Origin: Burkholderiales bacterium
Lineage (GTDB): Bacteria; Pseudomonadota; Gammaproteobacteria; Burkholderiales; Burkholderiaceae_C
Length of the DNA stretch: 64,000 nt
Reading direction: 5' to 3'
NCBI GenBank assembly: GCA_016213205.1
Contig: JACRAZ010000097.1
Span: forward strand, 1-64,000
The position numbers were made by a program, and so were the translations under genes. Of this stretch, positions 51,871 through 59,447 are shown piece after piece. Under the pieces are notes generated by a model that did not search any database, was not told where the DNA came from, and saw nothing but the letters and a program-made list of their open reading frames with translations. Numbering within the stretch: the stretch's first letter is position 1; each line of letters starts with the position of its first letter.

Positions 51871-51898
51871 ATCTGGGTACGGCCACCCGTATTTCAAG
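51871..51898 (-). promoter_or_regulatory. Sigma-32 (heat-shock) promoter for trxC
   Basis: Read leftward: CTTGAAA (51898-51892), 14-bp spacer, CCCAGAT (51877-51871). This matches the RpoH consensus CTTGAAA-N11-16-CCCCATNT with a perfect -35. Predicted start near 51864 coincides with the trxC ATG (51863). Confidence 0.55.
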
Positions 51899-51913
51899 GC
51901 GGGGCCGCAAAGA

Positions 51914-51927
51914 TTGACGAGGCTCAA
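51914..51927. promoter_or_regulatory. FNR/CRP-like palindrome between trxC and gspE
   Basis: TTGACGAGGCTCAA, a TTGA-N6-TCAA site in the 169-bp divergent gap, about 60 bp before trxC and 110 bp before gspE. Same half-sites as the 24147 and 16899 palindromes. Confidence 0.35.
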
Positions 51928-52032
51928 GCGCCCCGCGCGGCCGCAGCGCCGGCGCGGCTTCGCGCCAACTTTTCACCGTGGGCTGGGCGCCGCGCTTGGT
52001 AGGCTACACAGGTTGTTACACCTGCCCGCCGC

Positions 52033-53940
52033 ATGACTGCCCCCGTCGACACCCAACCGATCGGTCTGGACGAGCCGCACCCGGTCCACAAATCCGTGCC
52101 CGGCACGCTGGACGATCTGCGCCAGGCGCTCGACGCCCCGGCCGGCCACCGCGCGCGCCACCTGGGCGAGGCACTGGTCGAGCGCGGCCTGATCGACGGC
52201 GCCACCTTGCGCCGCATGCTCGAGCTGCAGCGCAACACCACGCCGCACCGCCTGCTGGGCCAGTTGCTGCTGGACAACGGCGCGCTGACGCCGCTGCAGC
52301 TCAACAGCGCGCTGGCCGCGTGGATGGGCGTGCCGCTGGTGGACCCGCGCCGCCTCGCGCCCGACCCCGACGCGCTGCGCCGCATTCCCCGCGCGCTGGC
52401 CGAGCGGGAATCGGTGGTGCCGCTGATGCTGCATGGCGACGCGCTGGTGGTGGCCCTGGCCGACCCCTGGGACCAGGCCCTGCTGGAGCAGCTGCGCTTC
52501 GCGGCCGACCAGCGCGTGCTGCCGGTGATGGCGCTGCCCGGCACGCTGGGGCCGGCGGTGGCGCAGGCCTACCGCGGCTTCGGCAGCGGTGCGCCGGGCA
52601 CCGCCGGCGCGGCGCAGCCGGCCGAGGTGGCGGCGCTGGCGCAAAGCCTGGCCGGCGACGGCGAGGCCGATGTCGAGGTCGACCCCGCGGTGCTGAACGA
52701 ATCGGACAACACCCTGGTGCGCCTGGTCAACGCGGTGATTGCCGACGCGGTGCGCCTGCGCGCAAGCGACATCCACATCGAGACCAGCGAATCGCGCCCG
52801 GTGCGGGTGCGCCTGCGCATCGACGGCGAGCTCGTGCCCTACCTGGAGCTGCCGCTGCGGCTGCGCTTTGCCCTGGTGGCACGGCTGAAGATCATGGCCG
52901 ACCTCGACATCTCCGAGCACCGCAAGCCGCAGGACGGCAAGATCGCCTTCGCGCGCTTCGGCGGCGCCAAGGTGGAGCTGCGCATGGTGACCGTGCCCAC
53001 GCTGCACGGGCTGGAAGACGTGGTGCTGCGCATCCTCTCGGGGCTGAAGCCGATGCCGATCGAATCGATCGGCCTGTCGGCCACCAACCTGGCCGGCCTG
53101 CGCGGCGTGATCACCAAGCCGTACGGGCTGATCCTGATCTGCGGCCCCACCGGCTGCGGCAAGACCACCACCCTGCATTCGGTGCTGCGCGAGCTGAACA
53201 CCAACCAGCGCAAGATCTGGACCGCCGAAGACCCGGTGGAAATCACCCAGGAAGGCCTGCGCCAGGTGCAGGTGAACGCGCGCATCGGCTGGACCTTCGC
53301 GGCCGCGATGCGCACCTTCCTGCGCGCCGACCCGGACGTCATCATGATCGGCGAGATGCGCGACGCCGAGACCGCGCGCATCGCGATCGAGGCCTCGCTC
53401 ACCGGGCACCTGGTGCTGTCCACGCTGCACACCAATTCAGCGCCCGAGAGCATCACGCGGCTGCTGGAGATCGGGCTGGACCCGTTCATGTTCTCCGATT
53501 CGCTGCTGGGCATCCTCGCCCAGCGCCTGGTGCGCCGCCTGTGCACCAAGTGCCGCAAGCCCGAGCCGATGAGCCCCGAGCAGCTGCGCACGCTGGCGCA
53601 GCAGCACGTGGAAAGCGCGCCCGGCTGCGGCACCACGCTGGACGCGCTGGTCGAACGCTGGCAGCGCCAGCACGGCGACGCCCAGGGCCGCATCGTCGGC
53701 TGGCGCCGCGTGGGCTGCGACCACTGCGAGCACTCGGGCTACCAGGGCCGCCTCGGCCTGCACGAGCTGATGCTGGCCACCGAGGGCACGCGCGAGCTGG
53801 TACGCCACCGCGCGCCGGCCGCCGAGCTGCAGGCCGCCGGCCTGGCCGGGGGCATGGTCACGCTGCGGCAGGACGGCATCGAGAAGGTGCTCGCCGGCCT
53901 GACCGACATGGCCGAGGTGCTGGCCGCCACCAACCAGTAG
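52033..53940 (+). CDS. GspE/PilB-type secretion or pilus ATPase, orphan
   Basis: 635 residues. N-terminal MshE/GspE_N-like domain (LGEALVERGLIDGATLRRML, about 45-110), second domain to about 230, then the AAA core: Walker A GPTGCGKTTTLHS (about 373-385), Asp box DPVEITQEG, Walker B DPDVIMIGEMRDAE, and the zinc-binding CTKC...CDHC. It powers assembly of type II secretion or type IV pilus fibres. No other gsp or pil gene is in the window, so which machine it serves is open. Confidence 0.9.
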   Translation: MTAPVDTQPIGLDEPHPVHKSVPGTLDDLRQALDAPAGHRARHLGEALVERGLIDGATLRRMLELQRNTTPHRLLGQLLLDNGALTPLQLNSALAAWMGVPLVDPRRLAPDPDALRRIPRALAERESVVPLMLHGDALVVALADPWDQALLEQLRFAADQRVLPVMALPGTLGPAVAQAYRGFGSGAPGTAGAAQPAEVAALAQSLAGDGEADVEVDPAVLNESDNTLVRLVNAVIADAVRLRASDIHIETSESRPVRVRLRIDGELVPYLELPLRLRFALVARLKIMADLDISEHRKPQDGKIAFARFGGAKVELRMVTVPTLHGLEDVVLRILSGLKPMPIESIGLSATNLAGLRGVITKPYGLILICGPTGCGKTTTLHSVLRELNTNQRKIWTAEDPVEITQEGLRQVQVNARIGWTFAAAMRTFLRADPDVIMIGEMRDAETARIAIEASLTGHLVLSTLHTNSAPESITRLLEIGLDPFMFSDSLLGILAQRLVRRLCTKCRKPEPMSPEQLRTLAQQHVESAPGCGTTLDALVERWQRQHGDAQGRIVGWRRVGCDHCEHSGYQGRLGLHELMLATEGTRELVRHRAPAAELQAAGLAGGMVTLRQDGIEKVLAGLTDMAEVLAATNQ

Positions 53941-53953
53941 CCGGGCCGCGGGC

Positions 53954-53971
53954 CTGTCCGTCCCGGGACAG
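53954..53971 (+). terminator. Possible terminator after gspE
   Basis: CTGTCC-GTCCCG-GGACAG, 6-bp stem 14 bp after the gspE stop, followed by a GC palindrome CGCCGCCGCGGCGGCG at about 53973-53988. No U-run, so factor-independent termination is doubtful. Confidence 0.35.
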
Positions 53972-54010
53972 TCGCCGCCGCGGCGGCGCGGCAGAATCGC
54001 GCCCGCTGAA

Positions 54011-54036
54011 CAGAAACGTTATTCTGCTTCGCAGAA
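54011..54036. promoter_or_regulatory. Alternating CAGAA/TTCTG inverted repeats before DUF4334-like gene
   Basis: CAGAA (54011-54015) can pair with TTCTG (54022-54026); alternatively TTCTGC (54022-54027) pairs with GCAGAA (54031-54036). The two hairpins exclude each other. The TTCTGC-TTC-GCAGAA part is a clean 15-bp operator-like palindrome about 60 bp before the start at 54097. Confidence 0.45.
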
Positions 54037-54096
54037 CCGTTGGCCACCCGCCCGGGCGGCCGCGCACCCTCGACCCCTCACCCGAAAGCCCCGCCC

Positions 54097-54528
54097 ATGA
54101 GCGCTGAAAGCCAACTGCTCGAGATGATCCAGTCCGGCCAGGCCTTTGCGCCCGACCAGCTGATGCCGCTGTACGACCAGCTCGCGCCGGCCAGCCTCGA
54201 GTTCATGCTCGGCACCTGGAAGGGCGGCAAGTTCGACGGCGGCAAGGAGCCGGACCCGATCAAGTGGTACGGCAAGCGCTTCGTCTCGGCCACCCATGCC
54301 GAGCCGCTGCTGTGTTACGCGCCCGACGGCTCGGTCTACTCGTACGAGAACCTGGGCCTGGCCCAGATGCGCGAGGTGCTGTTCCGCGGCCAGGTGTGCG
54401 CCGCGCTCATCTACGACAAGCAGCCCATCATGGACTACTTCCGCAAGGTCAACGACCAGGTGGTCATCGGCCTGGGCGACGTGAAGGGCAAGCCCACCGA
54501 CTTCTTCTTCCACCTCACCCGGGCGTAA
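54097..54528 (+). CDS. DUF4334/GXWXG-domain protein
   Basis: 143 residues, cytoplasmic, no cofactor motif. The N-terminal GXWXG motif is in FMLGTWKGGKFDGG (about residue 36), and the C-terminal DUF4334 part shows KQPIMDYFRKVNDQVVIGLGD and GKPTDFFFHL. Members look like small calycin/beta-barrel ligand binders. ATG 54097 follows GAAAGCCCC. Function unknown. Confidence 0.8.
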   Translation: MSAESQLLEMIQSGQAFAPDQLMPLYDQLAPASLEFMLGTWKGGKFDGGKEPDPIKWYGKRFVSATHAEPLLCYAPDGSVYSYENLGLAQMREVLFRGQVCAALIYDKQPIMDYFRKVNDQVVIGLGDVKGKPTDFFFHLTRA

Positions 54529-54613
54529 AACATGACATGCCGTGTCACCTTTGGCACGGCAGACTGCGCGGCACGGCCTGCCCCCTTGCGCGGGCCACAG
54601 GAGGCCCCGCAGC

Positions 54614-55102
54614 ATGAACCCCGACGACCGTCAGTCCGCCCGCCACGACTTCGATTTCCTGATCGGCCGCTGGGCCGTGCAGCACCGCCGGCTGCGTGAG
54701 CGCCTGGCCGGCAGCACGCAGTGGGACACATTCAGCGGCAGCACCACCGCCTGGCCGCTGCTGGACGGCCAGGCCAACGTGGACGACAACCTGCTGGAGC
54801 TGCCCTCGGGCCGCTACCGCGCGGCCTCGCTGCGCGCGTTTGATCCGGCCAGCGACCAATGGTCGATCTGGTGGCTGGACAGCCGCTCGCCCGGCGCGCT
54901 GGACACCCCCGTGCGCGGCCGCTTCAGCGCGGGCGAGGGCCGCTTCTTCGCCGACGACGTGTTCGCCGGCCGGCCGATCCGGGTGCGCTTCCTGTGGTCC
55001 GACATCACGCGCGACAGCTGCCGCTGGCAGCAGGCCTTCTCGGCCGACGGCGGCAGCACCTGGGAAACCAACTGGGTGATGGACTTCCGGCGCCTGGCCT
55101 AG
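54614..55102 (+). CDS. DUF1579-like protein
   Basis: 162 residues. FDFLIGRWAVQHRRLRERL at the N-terminus, WSIWWLDSRSP and RVRFLWSDITRDSCRWQQAF are typical of the DUF1579 beta-barrel group. ATG 54614 is preceded by AGGAGG-like CAGGAGGCC, a good ribosome site. It follows the DUF4334-like gene after 85 bp. Confidence 0.82.
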   Translation: MNPDDRQSARHDFDFLIGRWAVQHRRLRERLAGSTQWDTFSGSTTAWPLLDGQANVDDNLLELPSGRYRAASLRAFDPASDQWSIWWLDSRSPGALDTPVRGRFSAGEGRFFADDVFAGRPIRVRFLWSDITRDSCRWQQAFSADGGSTWETNWVMDFRRLA

Positions 55103-55138
55103 CACCCGAAAGGCGCGGCATCGCGGGCCGGTGCCGCG

Positions 55139-56062
55139 CTACTCGCGCAGCCGCGCCGCCACCGCGTCGCCCACGTGCTGCATGAAAGCGCGCACGCGCG
55201 CGGTCTGCCGCAGGTCGGGGTGGGTCAGCATCCACACCGGCACCGAGAGCTCGGGGATGACGTCCGACACCGCCACCAGGTCCGGGTGCTGCGGCTCCAT
55301 GAAGGTGGGCAGCAGCGCCACGCCCAGCCCGGTGCGCAGCACCGCCGCCGCGGCGTTGAAGATGTCCACCCGCAGCCGCACCCGGGCCTGCGTGAGCTGC
55401 GCGTGCATCCACTGGTCGTACACCCGGGCCTGGGCGTCGCGCTCGAAGGCGATCCACGGCGCCTCGCGCACCAGCGTGGCCAGCGGCTGCACGCTCTGCG
55501 GCAGGCCAGGCGCGCCACGCTTGGCGTACACACGGCAGTGCGTCATGCCCAGTGGCCGGCCCACCAGGTGCTCGGCCACCTGGGCGGTGAGCCGCACCGC
55601 CACGTCGGCCTCGCGCCGGGCCCAGGCGGGTGATTCATCGGCGCGCCGGCGCGTCAGGTCCACCAGGAAGGCGTTTTCGACCACCTCCACCTCGATGCCC
55701 GGAAACGCGCGCGCAAAGTCGGCCAGCGGCTGCGGCAGCAGGTGCTCCATCACCACGAAGGCGGTGGTCACGCGCAGCAGGCCGGTGAGTTCGCGGTCGC
55801 GGCCGAACACGCGGCGCTCGATCTCCTCGGCCTGGTCGGCCATGCGGCGGGCCTGCTCCAGCACCACCGTGCCCGCCTCGGTGGGCTGGTAGCCGGTGCG
55901 GGTGCGCTCGAACAGCCGCGCGCCCAGGCGCTTTTCCAGCGCGTCGAGCCGGCGCAGCACGGTGGTGTGGTTCACGCCCAGCTGGCGCGCCGCGCCCACC
56001 AGGCTGCCCCCGGTGCCGATGGCCAGCGCGTAGCGCAGGTCGCTCCAGTCCAGTTCTTCCAT
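55139..56062 (-). CDS. LysR-family transcriptional regulator
   Basis: 307 residues. N-terminal helix-turn-helix LRYALAIGTGGSLVGAARQL (about 8-27) with NHTTVLRRLDALEKRLGARL, then the LysR substrate-binding fold (LLPQPLADFARAFPGIEVEV; ADVAVRL). It is divergent from the 56192 frame, which has a convincing promoter, so that transcript is a candidate target. Confidence 0.92.
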   Translation of the reverse strand: MEELDWSDLRYALAIGTGGSLVGAARQLGVNHTTVLRRLDALEKRLGARLFERTRTGYQPTEAGTVVLEQARRMADQAEEIERRVFGRDRELTGLLRVTTAFVVMEHLLPQPLADFARAFPGIEVEVVENAFLVDLTRRRADESPAWARREADVAVRLTAQVAEHLVGRPLGMTHCRVYAKRGAPGLPQSVQPLATLVREAPWIAFERDAQARVYDQWMHAQLTQARVRLRVDIFNAAAAVLRTGLGVALLPTFMEPQHPDLVAVSDVIPELSVPVWMLTHPDLRQTARVRAFMQHVGDAVAARLRE

Positions 56063-56118
56063 GCCCGGAGTATCCCCACACCCTGCAAAACTGCAAGCTC
56101 CCCCTGCGCGTGGCGAGG

Positions 56119-56147
56119 TTGTGTGCAGGAATGGCCGGCTCTAGAGT
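56119..56147 (+). promoter_or_regulatory. Sigma-70 promoter before the ECF sigma operon
   Basis: TTGTGT (56119-56124), 17-bp spacer, TAGAGT (56142-56147). Expected start near 56154, in the LysR divergent gap. It would transcribe the 63-aa frame and then the ECF sigma/anti-sigma pair. Confidence 0.5.
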
Positions 56148-56191
56148 GCCCGATCCGCCCGCCTCCCTGGCCGGGCCCTGGAGAACCCCCG

Positions 56192-56383
56192 ATGGCGATG
56201 CCCCTGCCCGCCGGTGCACGCGGCCTGCGCCAGGCGCCGACCGATACACCGCCGCCGCTGCGCCTGCTGCAGCGCTGGCAGCCCCCGGCCCTGCCGGCCG
56301 CCGGCGCGACGCCCGGCCCCACGGGCCCCACAGGCCCCTGGGCCCGCTGGCGCCTGCGCCTGCGCGCACTGCTGCTGGGCTGA
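56192..56383 (+). CDS. Possible 63-aa protein
   Basis: MAMPLPAGARGLRQAPTDTP and so on, Pro/Arg/Leu-rich, ending WARWRLRLRALLLG. Two possible ATGs (56192, 56198); no strong ribosome site. The promoter just upstream and the 56-bp gap to the sigma gene support a transcript here, but the amino-acid content could be chance in GC-rich DNA. Confidence 0.35.
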   Translation: MAMPLPAGARGLRQAPTDTPPPLRLLQRWQPPALPAAGATPGPTGPTGPWARWRLRLRALLLG

Positions 56384-56439
56384 CACCGACCGCGGCCGGC
56401 GCGCCGGAATAATGCGGCACCCTGCCGCGTAGACCTGGC

Positions 56440-56973
56440 GTGGACGCTCCGGACTCCTTTCGCAACCAGCTGCTCGCCGCGATGCCGCGGCTGCGGCGCT
56501 ATGCGCGCTCGCTGGTGTTCGACAGCGCGCCGGCCGACGACCTGGTGCAGGCCACGCTGGAGCGTGCGCTGTCGCACTGGCACCAGTTCGACCAGCGGCG
56601 CGACATGCTGGTGTGGCTGCTGTCCATCGCCCACAACGCCTTCCTCGACGGCCGCCGGCGCGACGCCCGGCTGCAGGTGCTGGACCCGCAGCAGCTCGAC
56701 GCGCAGCAGGATGCGCTGGGCGGCGACCCGGGCGTGGACGTGGGCCTGCGCATCGACCTGAACGCGGCGCTGGCGCGGCTGCCGGTCGAGCAGCGCGAAA
56801 CGCTGCTGCTGGTGAGCGTGGAACAGCTCAGTTATGCCGAGTGCGCCGAGGCGCTGGGCATCCCGATCGGCACGGTGATGTCCCGCATGTCGCGCGCCCG
56901 TGCGGCGCTGCGTGAGTGGCTCGAAGGCCGTGGCCGCCCCGATGGCGCGCGCACGCTGCGGCGGGTGGTGTGA
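56440..56973 (+). CDS. ECF RNA polymerase sigma factor
   Basis: 177 residues. Region 2 (ADDLVQATLERALSHWHQF, MLVWLLSIAHNAFLDGRRR, about 30-72) and region 4 (LPVEQRETLLLVSVEQLSYA, then ALGIPIGTVMSRMSRARAAL, about 105-155) are complete. GTG 56440 is the start used. The following gene encodes a putative membrane anti-sigma factor, 2 bp downstream, so it is probably held inactive until a signal releases it. Confidence 0.92.
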   Translation: MDAPDSFRNQLLAAMPRLRRYARSLVFDSAPADDLVQATLERALSHWHQFDQRRDMLVWLLSIAHNAFLDGRRRDARLQVLDPQQLDAQQDALGGDPGVDVGLRIDLNAALARLPVEQRETLLLVSVEQLSYAECAEALGIPIGTVMSRMSRARAALREWLEGRGRPDGARTLRRVV

Positions 56974-56975
56974 AC

Positions 56976-57842
56976 ATGGACATGCAACGACCGGACGAAT
57001 CCACGCTGTCGGCCTGGCTCGATGGCGAGCTCGACGACACCACCCGCCAGGCCGTGGCCGCCTGGCTGCAGGCCCACCCCGAAGAGGCCGCCCGGGTGCG
57101 CCTGTGGGCGGCCGACCGCGATGCGCTGCGCGCCCGTTTCGACCCGGTGCTCGACGAGCCGCTGCCCGAGGCGCTGCGCCGCACCGTGCAGGAGGGCGGG
57201 CGCCGGCGCGGGCCGGCCGCCCTGGCCGCCGCGCCCCGGCACCCGCTGGCCCTGGCGGCGGCGGTGGCCGGCCTGCTGCTCACCGGCGCGCTGGTGGGCG
57301 CGCTGCTGGCGCGGCAGTTCCCGAGCCCGCGTGAGCTGGCCAGCGCCAGCCGCGGCAACTGGCCACAGCGCGCCGCGGTGGCGCACGCGGTGTATGTGCC
57401 CGAGGTGCGGCACCCGGTGGAAGTGAACGTGGCCGAAGGCACGCCCGAGGTGCAGCAGGCCCAGGAGGAACACCTGGCGCGCTGGCTCACCAAGCGGCTG
57501 GACATGCCGGTGCGCCTGTTCGACCTGCGCAGCGAGGGCTTCGCGCTGGTGGGCGGCCGGCTGCTGCCGGACGCGCAGGGCCCGAGCGCCCAGCTGATGT
57601 ACCAGAACAGCGGCGGCCAGCGTGTCACCGTGTACCTGCGCAAGCCCGAGTCCGGCACGCAGACGGCCTTCCGCTACCAGCAGGAGGGCGAACTCGGCAT
57701 GTTCTACTGGGCCGAGGAAGGCTACGGCTGCGCGCTGGTGGGCAAGCTGCCGCGCGAGCGCCTGCTGGCGCTGGCCGAAGCGGCCTACAAGCAGGTGGAG
57801 GCGTCGATCACGCCGCCGCCGGTGACCAAGCCCTCGTCCTGA
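56976..57842 (+). CDS. Putative transmembrane anti-sigma factor
   Basis: 288 residues. The N-terminal part (LSAWLDGELDDTTRQAVAAW) is anti-sigma-like, but no zinc-binding H-x3-C-x2-C is present. One membrane helix lies near 95-117 (LAAAVAGLLLTGALVGALLA). The periplasmic part ends LGMFYWAEEGYGCALVGKLP. Its position right behind the ECF gene supports the role. The N-terminal domain presumably binds the sigma factor. Confidence 0.85.
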   Translation: MDMQRPDESTLSAWLDGELDDTTRQAVAAWLQAHPEEAARVRLWAADRDALRARFDPVLDEPLPEALRRTVQEGGRRRGPAALAAAPRHPLALAAAVAGLLLTGALVGALLARQFPSPRELASASRGNWPQRAAVAHAVYVPEVRHPVEVNVAEGTPEVQQAQEEHLARWLTKRLDMPVRLFDLRSEGFALVGGRLLPDAQGPSAQLMYQNSGGQRVTVYLRKPESGTQTAFRYQQEGELGMFYWAEEGYGCALVGKLPRERLLALAEAAYKQVEASITPPPVTKPSS

Positions 57843-57867
57843 GCGCGCCGGGCCGGCCGCCCGGCCG

Positions 57868-57923
57868 CTTGCGCTGGCGCAAGACCCGCCCCGACCCAAG
57901 GGCTAGCCTCTTGCATAGGCAAG
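57868..57923. promoter_or_regulatory. Two CTTGC/GCAAG palindromes about 41 bp apart
   Basis: CTTGCGC-TG-GCGCAAG (57868-57883) and CTTGC-ATAG-GCAAG (57910-57923). Centres are 41 bp apart, nearly four helical turns, in the gap before the 57940 gene. They could be paired operator sites; the first could also be a weak terminator for the sigma/anti-sigma unit. Confidence 0.4.
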
Positions 57924-57939
57924 CTGCAGGGGAAGCGCC

Positions 57940-59364
57940 ATGCTCTGGATCGACAGCGCCCAGGTTCGTCAGATCGCGATGACCCGGACCTGGGACGAGA
58001 TGCGCCTGGCCGAGGAACTGCGCGACGCCTTCGACTCCTGCCCCGCGATGCCGGTGCTGCGCGATTTCGTGGCCCAGGCCATCGAGCAGGTGCTGGCGAT
58101 GACCCAGCGCCGGGCCGACCTGCTGAAATCGCCCGAGGCCGCGCTGGGCCCTCGCATCAGCCAGTTGCGCGACCAGGTGGACCGCTACGGCCGCTTTGCC
58201 GACAAGCAGGAACTGGCGCGCCTGGAAGTCCAGTTGCAGGCCGAACGGCCCGAGTTCGAGCGCGTGGTGGAGCGCCTGCTCCACGAGCGGCGCGTGATCG
58301 AGCGCCTGATCAGCGGCGAGAACAAGCTGAAGGCCTGGACCAAGTTCGGCGCCGCCCCCGGCATCGAAGGGCTGATGGCCGTGTACCAGCGGCGGCACGA
58401 ATGGACCGCGCTGGATTGCTCGGACATGATCCGCCTGTACGCCGCCGTCACCGAAAGCAAGTTCGACAAAGACGACCCGGACAACAAGTACCTGCGCCGC
58501 AGCGGCTTCGTCGGCGCCGCCGATGCGGCGCTGCAGGACGGTGCCCGGGTGGGTGGCGTCGATGTCTGGGCCAAACCCAACCGCGCGCGCGAACCCTCCA
58601 ACAAGCCGCTGCCAGCGGGCGTGCACGTGAACATGCCGGCGCACGTGGCCGCGGCCCGCGGCGTGGCCATCGCCCGCGCCGAGAGCCAGGGCGTGGCCCA
58701 CGCCGGCATTGCGGGGAGCCTGCTGGCCGACACCAGCACCATCCGCAGCATGGACGCCACCTTCGCGCTGCCCGCCGGGGCCGACATCTCGGGCACCACG
58801 GCCGATTCGGTGTTCTTCATGAAGGAGGTGGAGGACTTCTACAGCCACGTGCCGGACAGCCTGGGCGCGCACCTGGGTGGGCTGGCCACCGTGATGCAGC
58901 TGCTGCCGCTGGCCACGATGGTGTCGCAGGGCCATCACACGCTGCTCGAATCGGCCATCGTGCTGACGATGGATTCGGTCGACACCGGCCCGGCCGCCAA
59001 CGCGTACAACACCGCCCATGCCTATTCGATCGGCTTCTACGACACCCTGCTGCCCTATGCCATCGGCACCGCCGAGGACCCGCTGGTCGAGCGCATCGCC
59101 GGCATCCTGGACCGCTGGTCGGCGCTGGCGCGCAACAAGCATGTGGTCTGCTTCCCGGATGCCAGCGGCAACTGGGTGGGCGGCCTGTGCGACCGCGAAT
59201 CCGAGTTCGCCGAACTGCGGCGCTTCGCGCGTGCCGACCTGGACCTGCTGATGTTCTTCCGCGAGTACCAGGGCCGCTCGCCCAACGCGGCGGAGCTGGG
59301 CTACTTCATGTCGATGCGGGGCTGCCACACGCTGGCCGGCCTGTTCCACGAGCACCGCGCCTGA
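57940..59364 (+). CDS. Uncharacterised 474-aa protein
   Basis: No signal peptide or membrane segment. N-terminal half is helical and charged (AAELRDAFDSCP-like, QAERPEFERVVERLLHERRV), probably coiled coil (about 85-130). The C-terminal half has blocks such as STIRSMDATFALPAGADISG, SHVPDSLGAHLGGLATVMQL, VSQGHHTLLESAIVLTMDSV and AYSIGFYDTLLPYAIGTAED. No family recognised. Good ribosome site AGGGGAAG before ATG 57940. It stands alone behind possible operators. Confidence 0.7.
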   Translation: MLWIDSAQVRQIAMTRTWDEMRLAEELRDAFDSCPAMPVLRDFVAQAIEQVLAMTQRRADLLKSPEAALGPRISQLRDQVDRYGRFADKQELARLEVQLQAERPEFERVVERLLHERRVIERLISGENKLKAWTKFGAAPGIEGLMAVYQRRHEWTALDCSDMIRLYAAVTESKFDKDDPDNKYLRRSGFVGAADAALQDGARVGGVDVWAKPNRAREPSNKPLPAGVHVNMPAHVAAARGVAIARAESQGVAHAGIAGSLLADTSTIRSMDATFALPAGADISGTTADSVFFMKEVEDFYSHVPDSLGAHLGGLATVMQLLPLATMVSQGHHTLLESAIVLTMDSVDTGPAANAYNTAHAYSIGFYDTLLPYAIGTAEDPLVERIAGILDRWSALARNKHVVCFPDASGNWVGGLCDRESEFAELRRFARADLDLLMFFREYQGRSPNAAELGYFMSMRGCHTLAGLFHEHRA

Positions 59365-59447
59365 CCGGCTGAGCGCCCGCCTACACTGGGCGCCCCCACT
59401 GCCCCCGCCGCAGCCTTGGCCCGCCCAGGGCCGCGCGCCTGCCGCCG

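Noticed and set aside
53973..53988. Perfect GC palindrome CGCCGCCGCGGCGGCG as an operator
   Set aside because: Simple CG/GCC repeats of this kind arise readily in such GC-rich gaps; no regulator or gene start is close enough to support a role.
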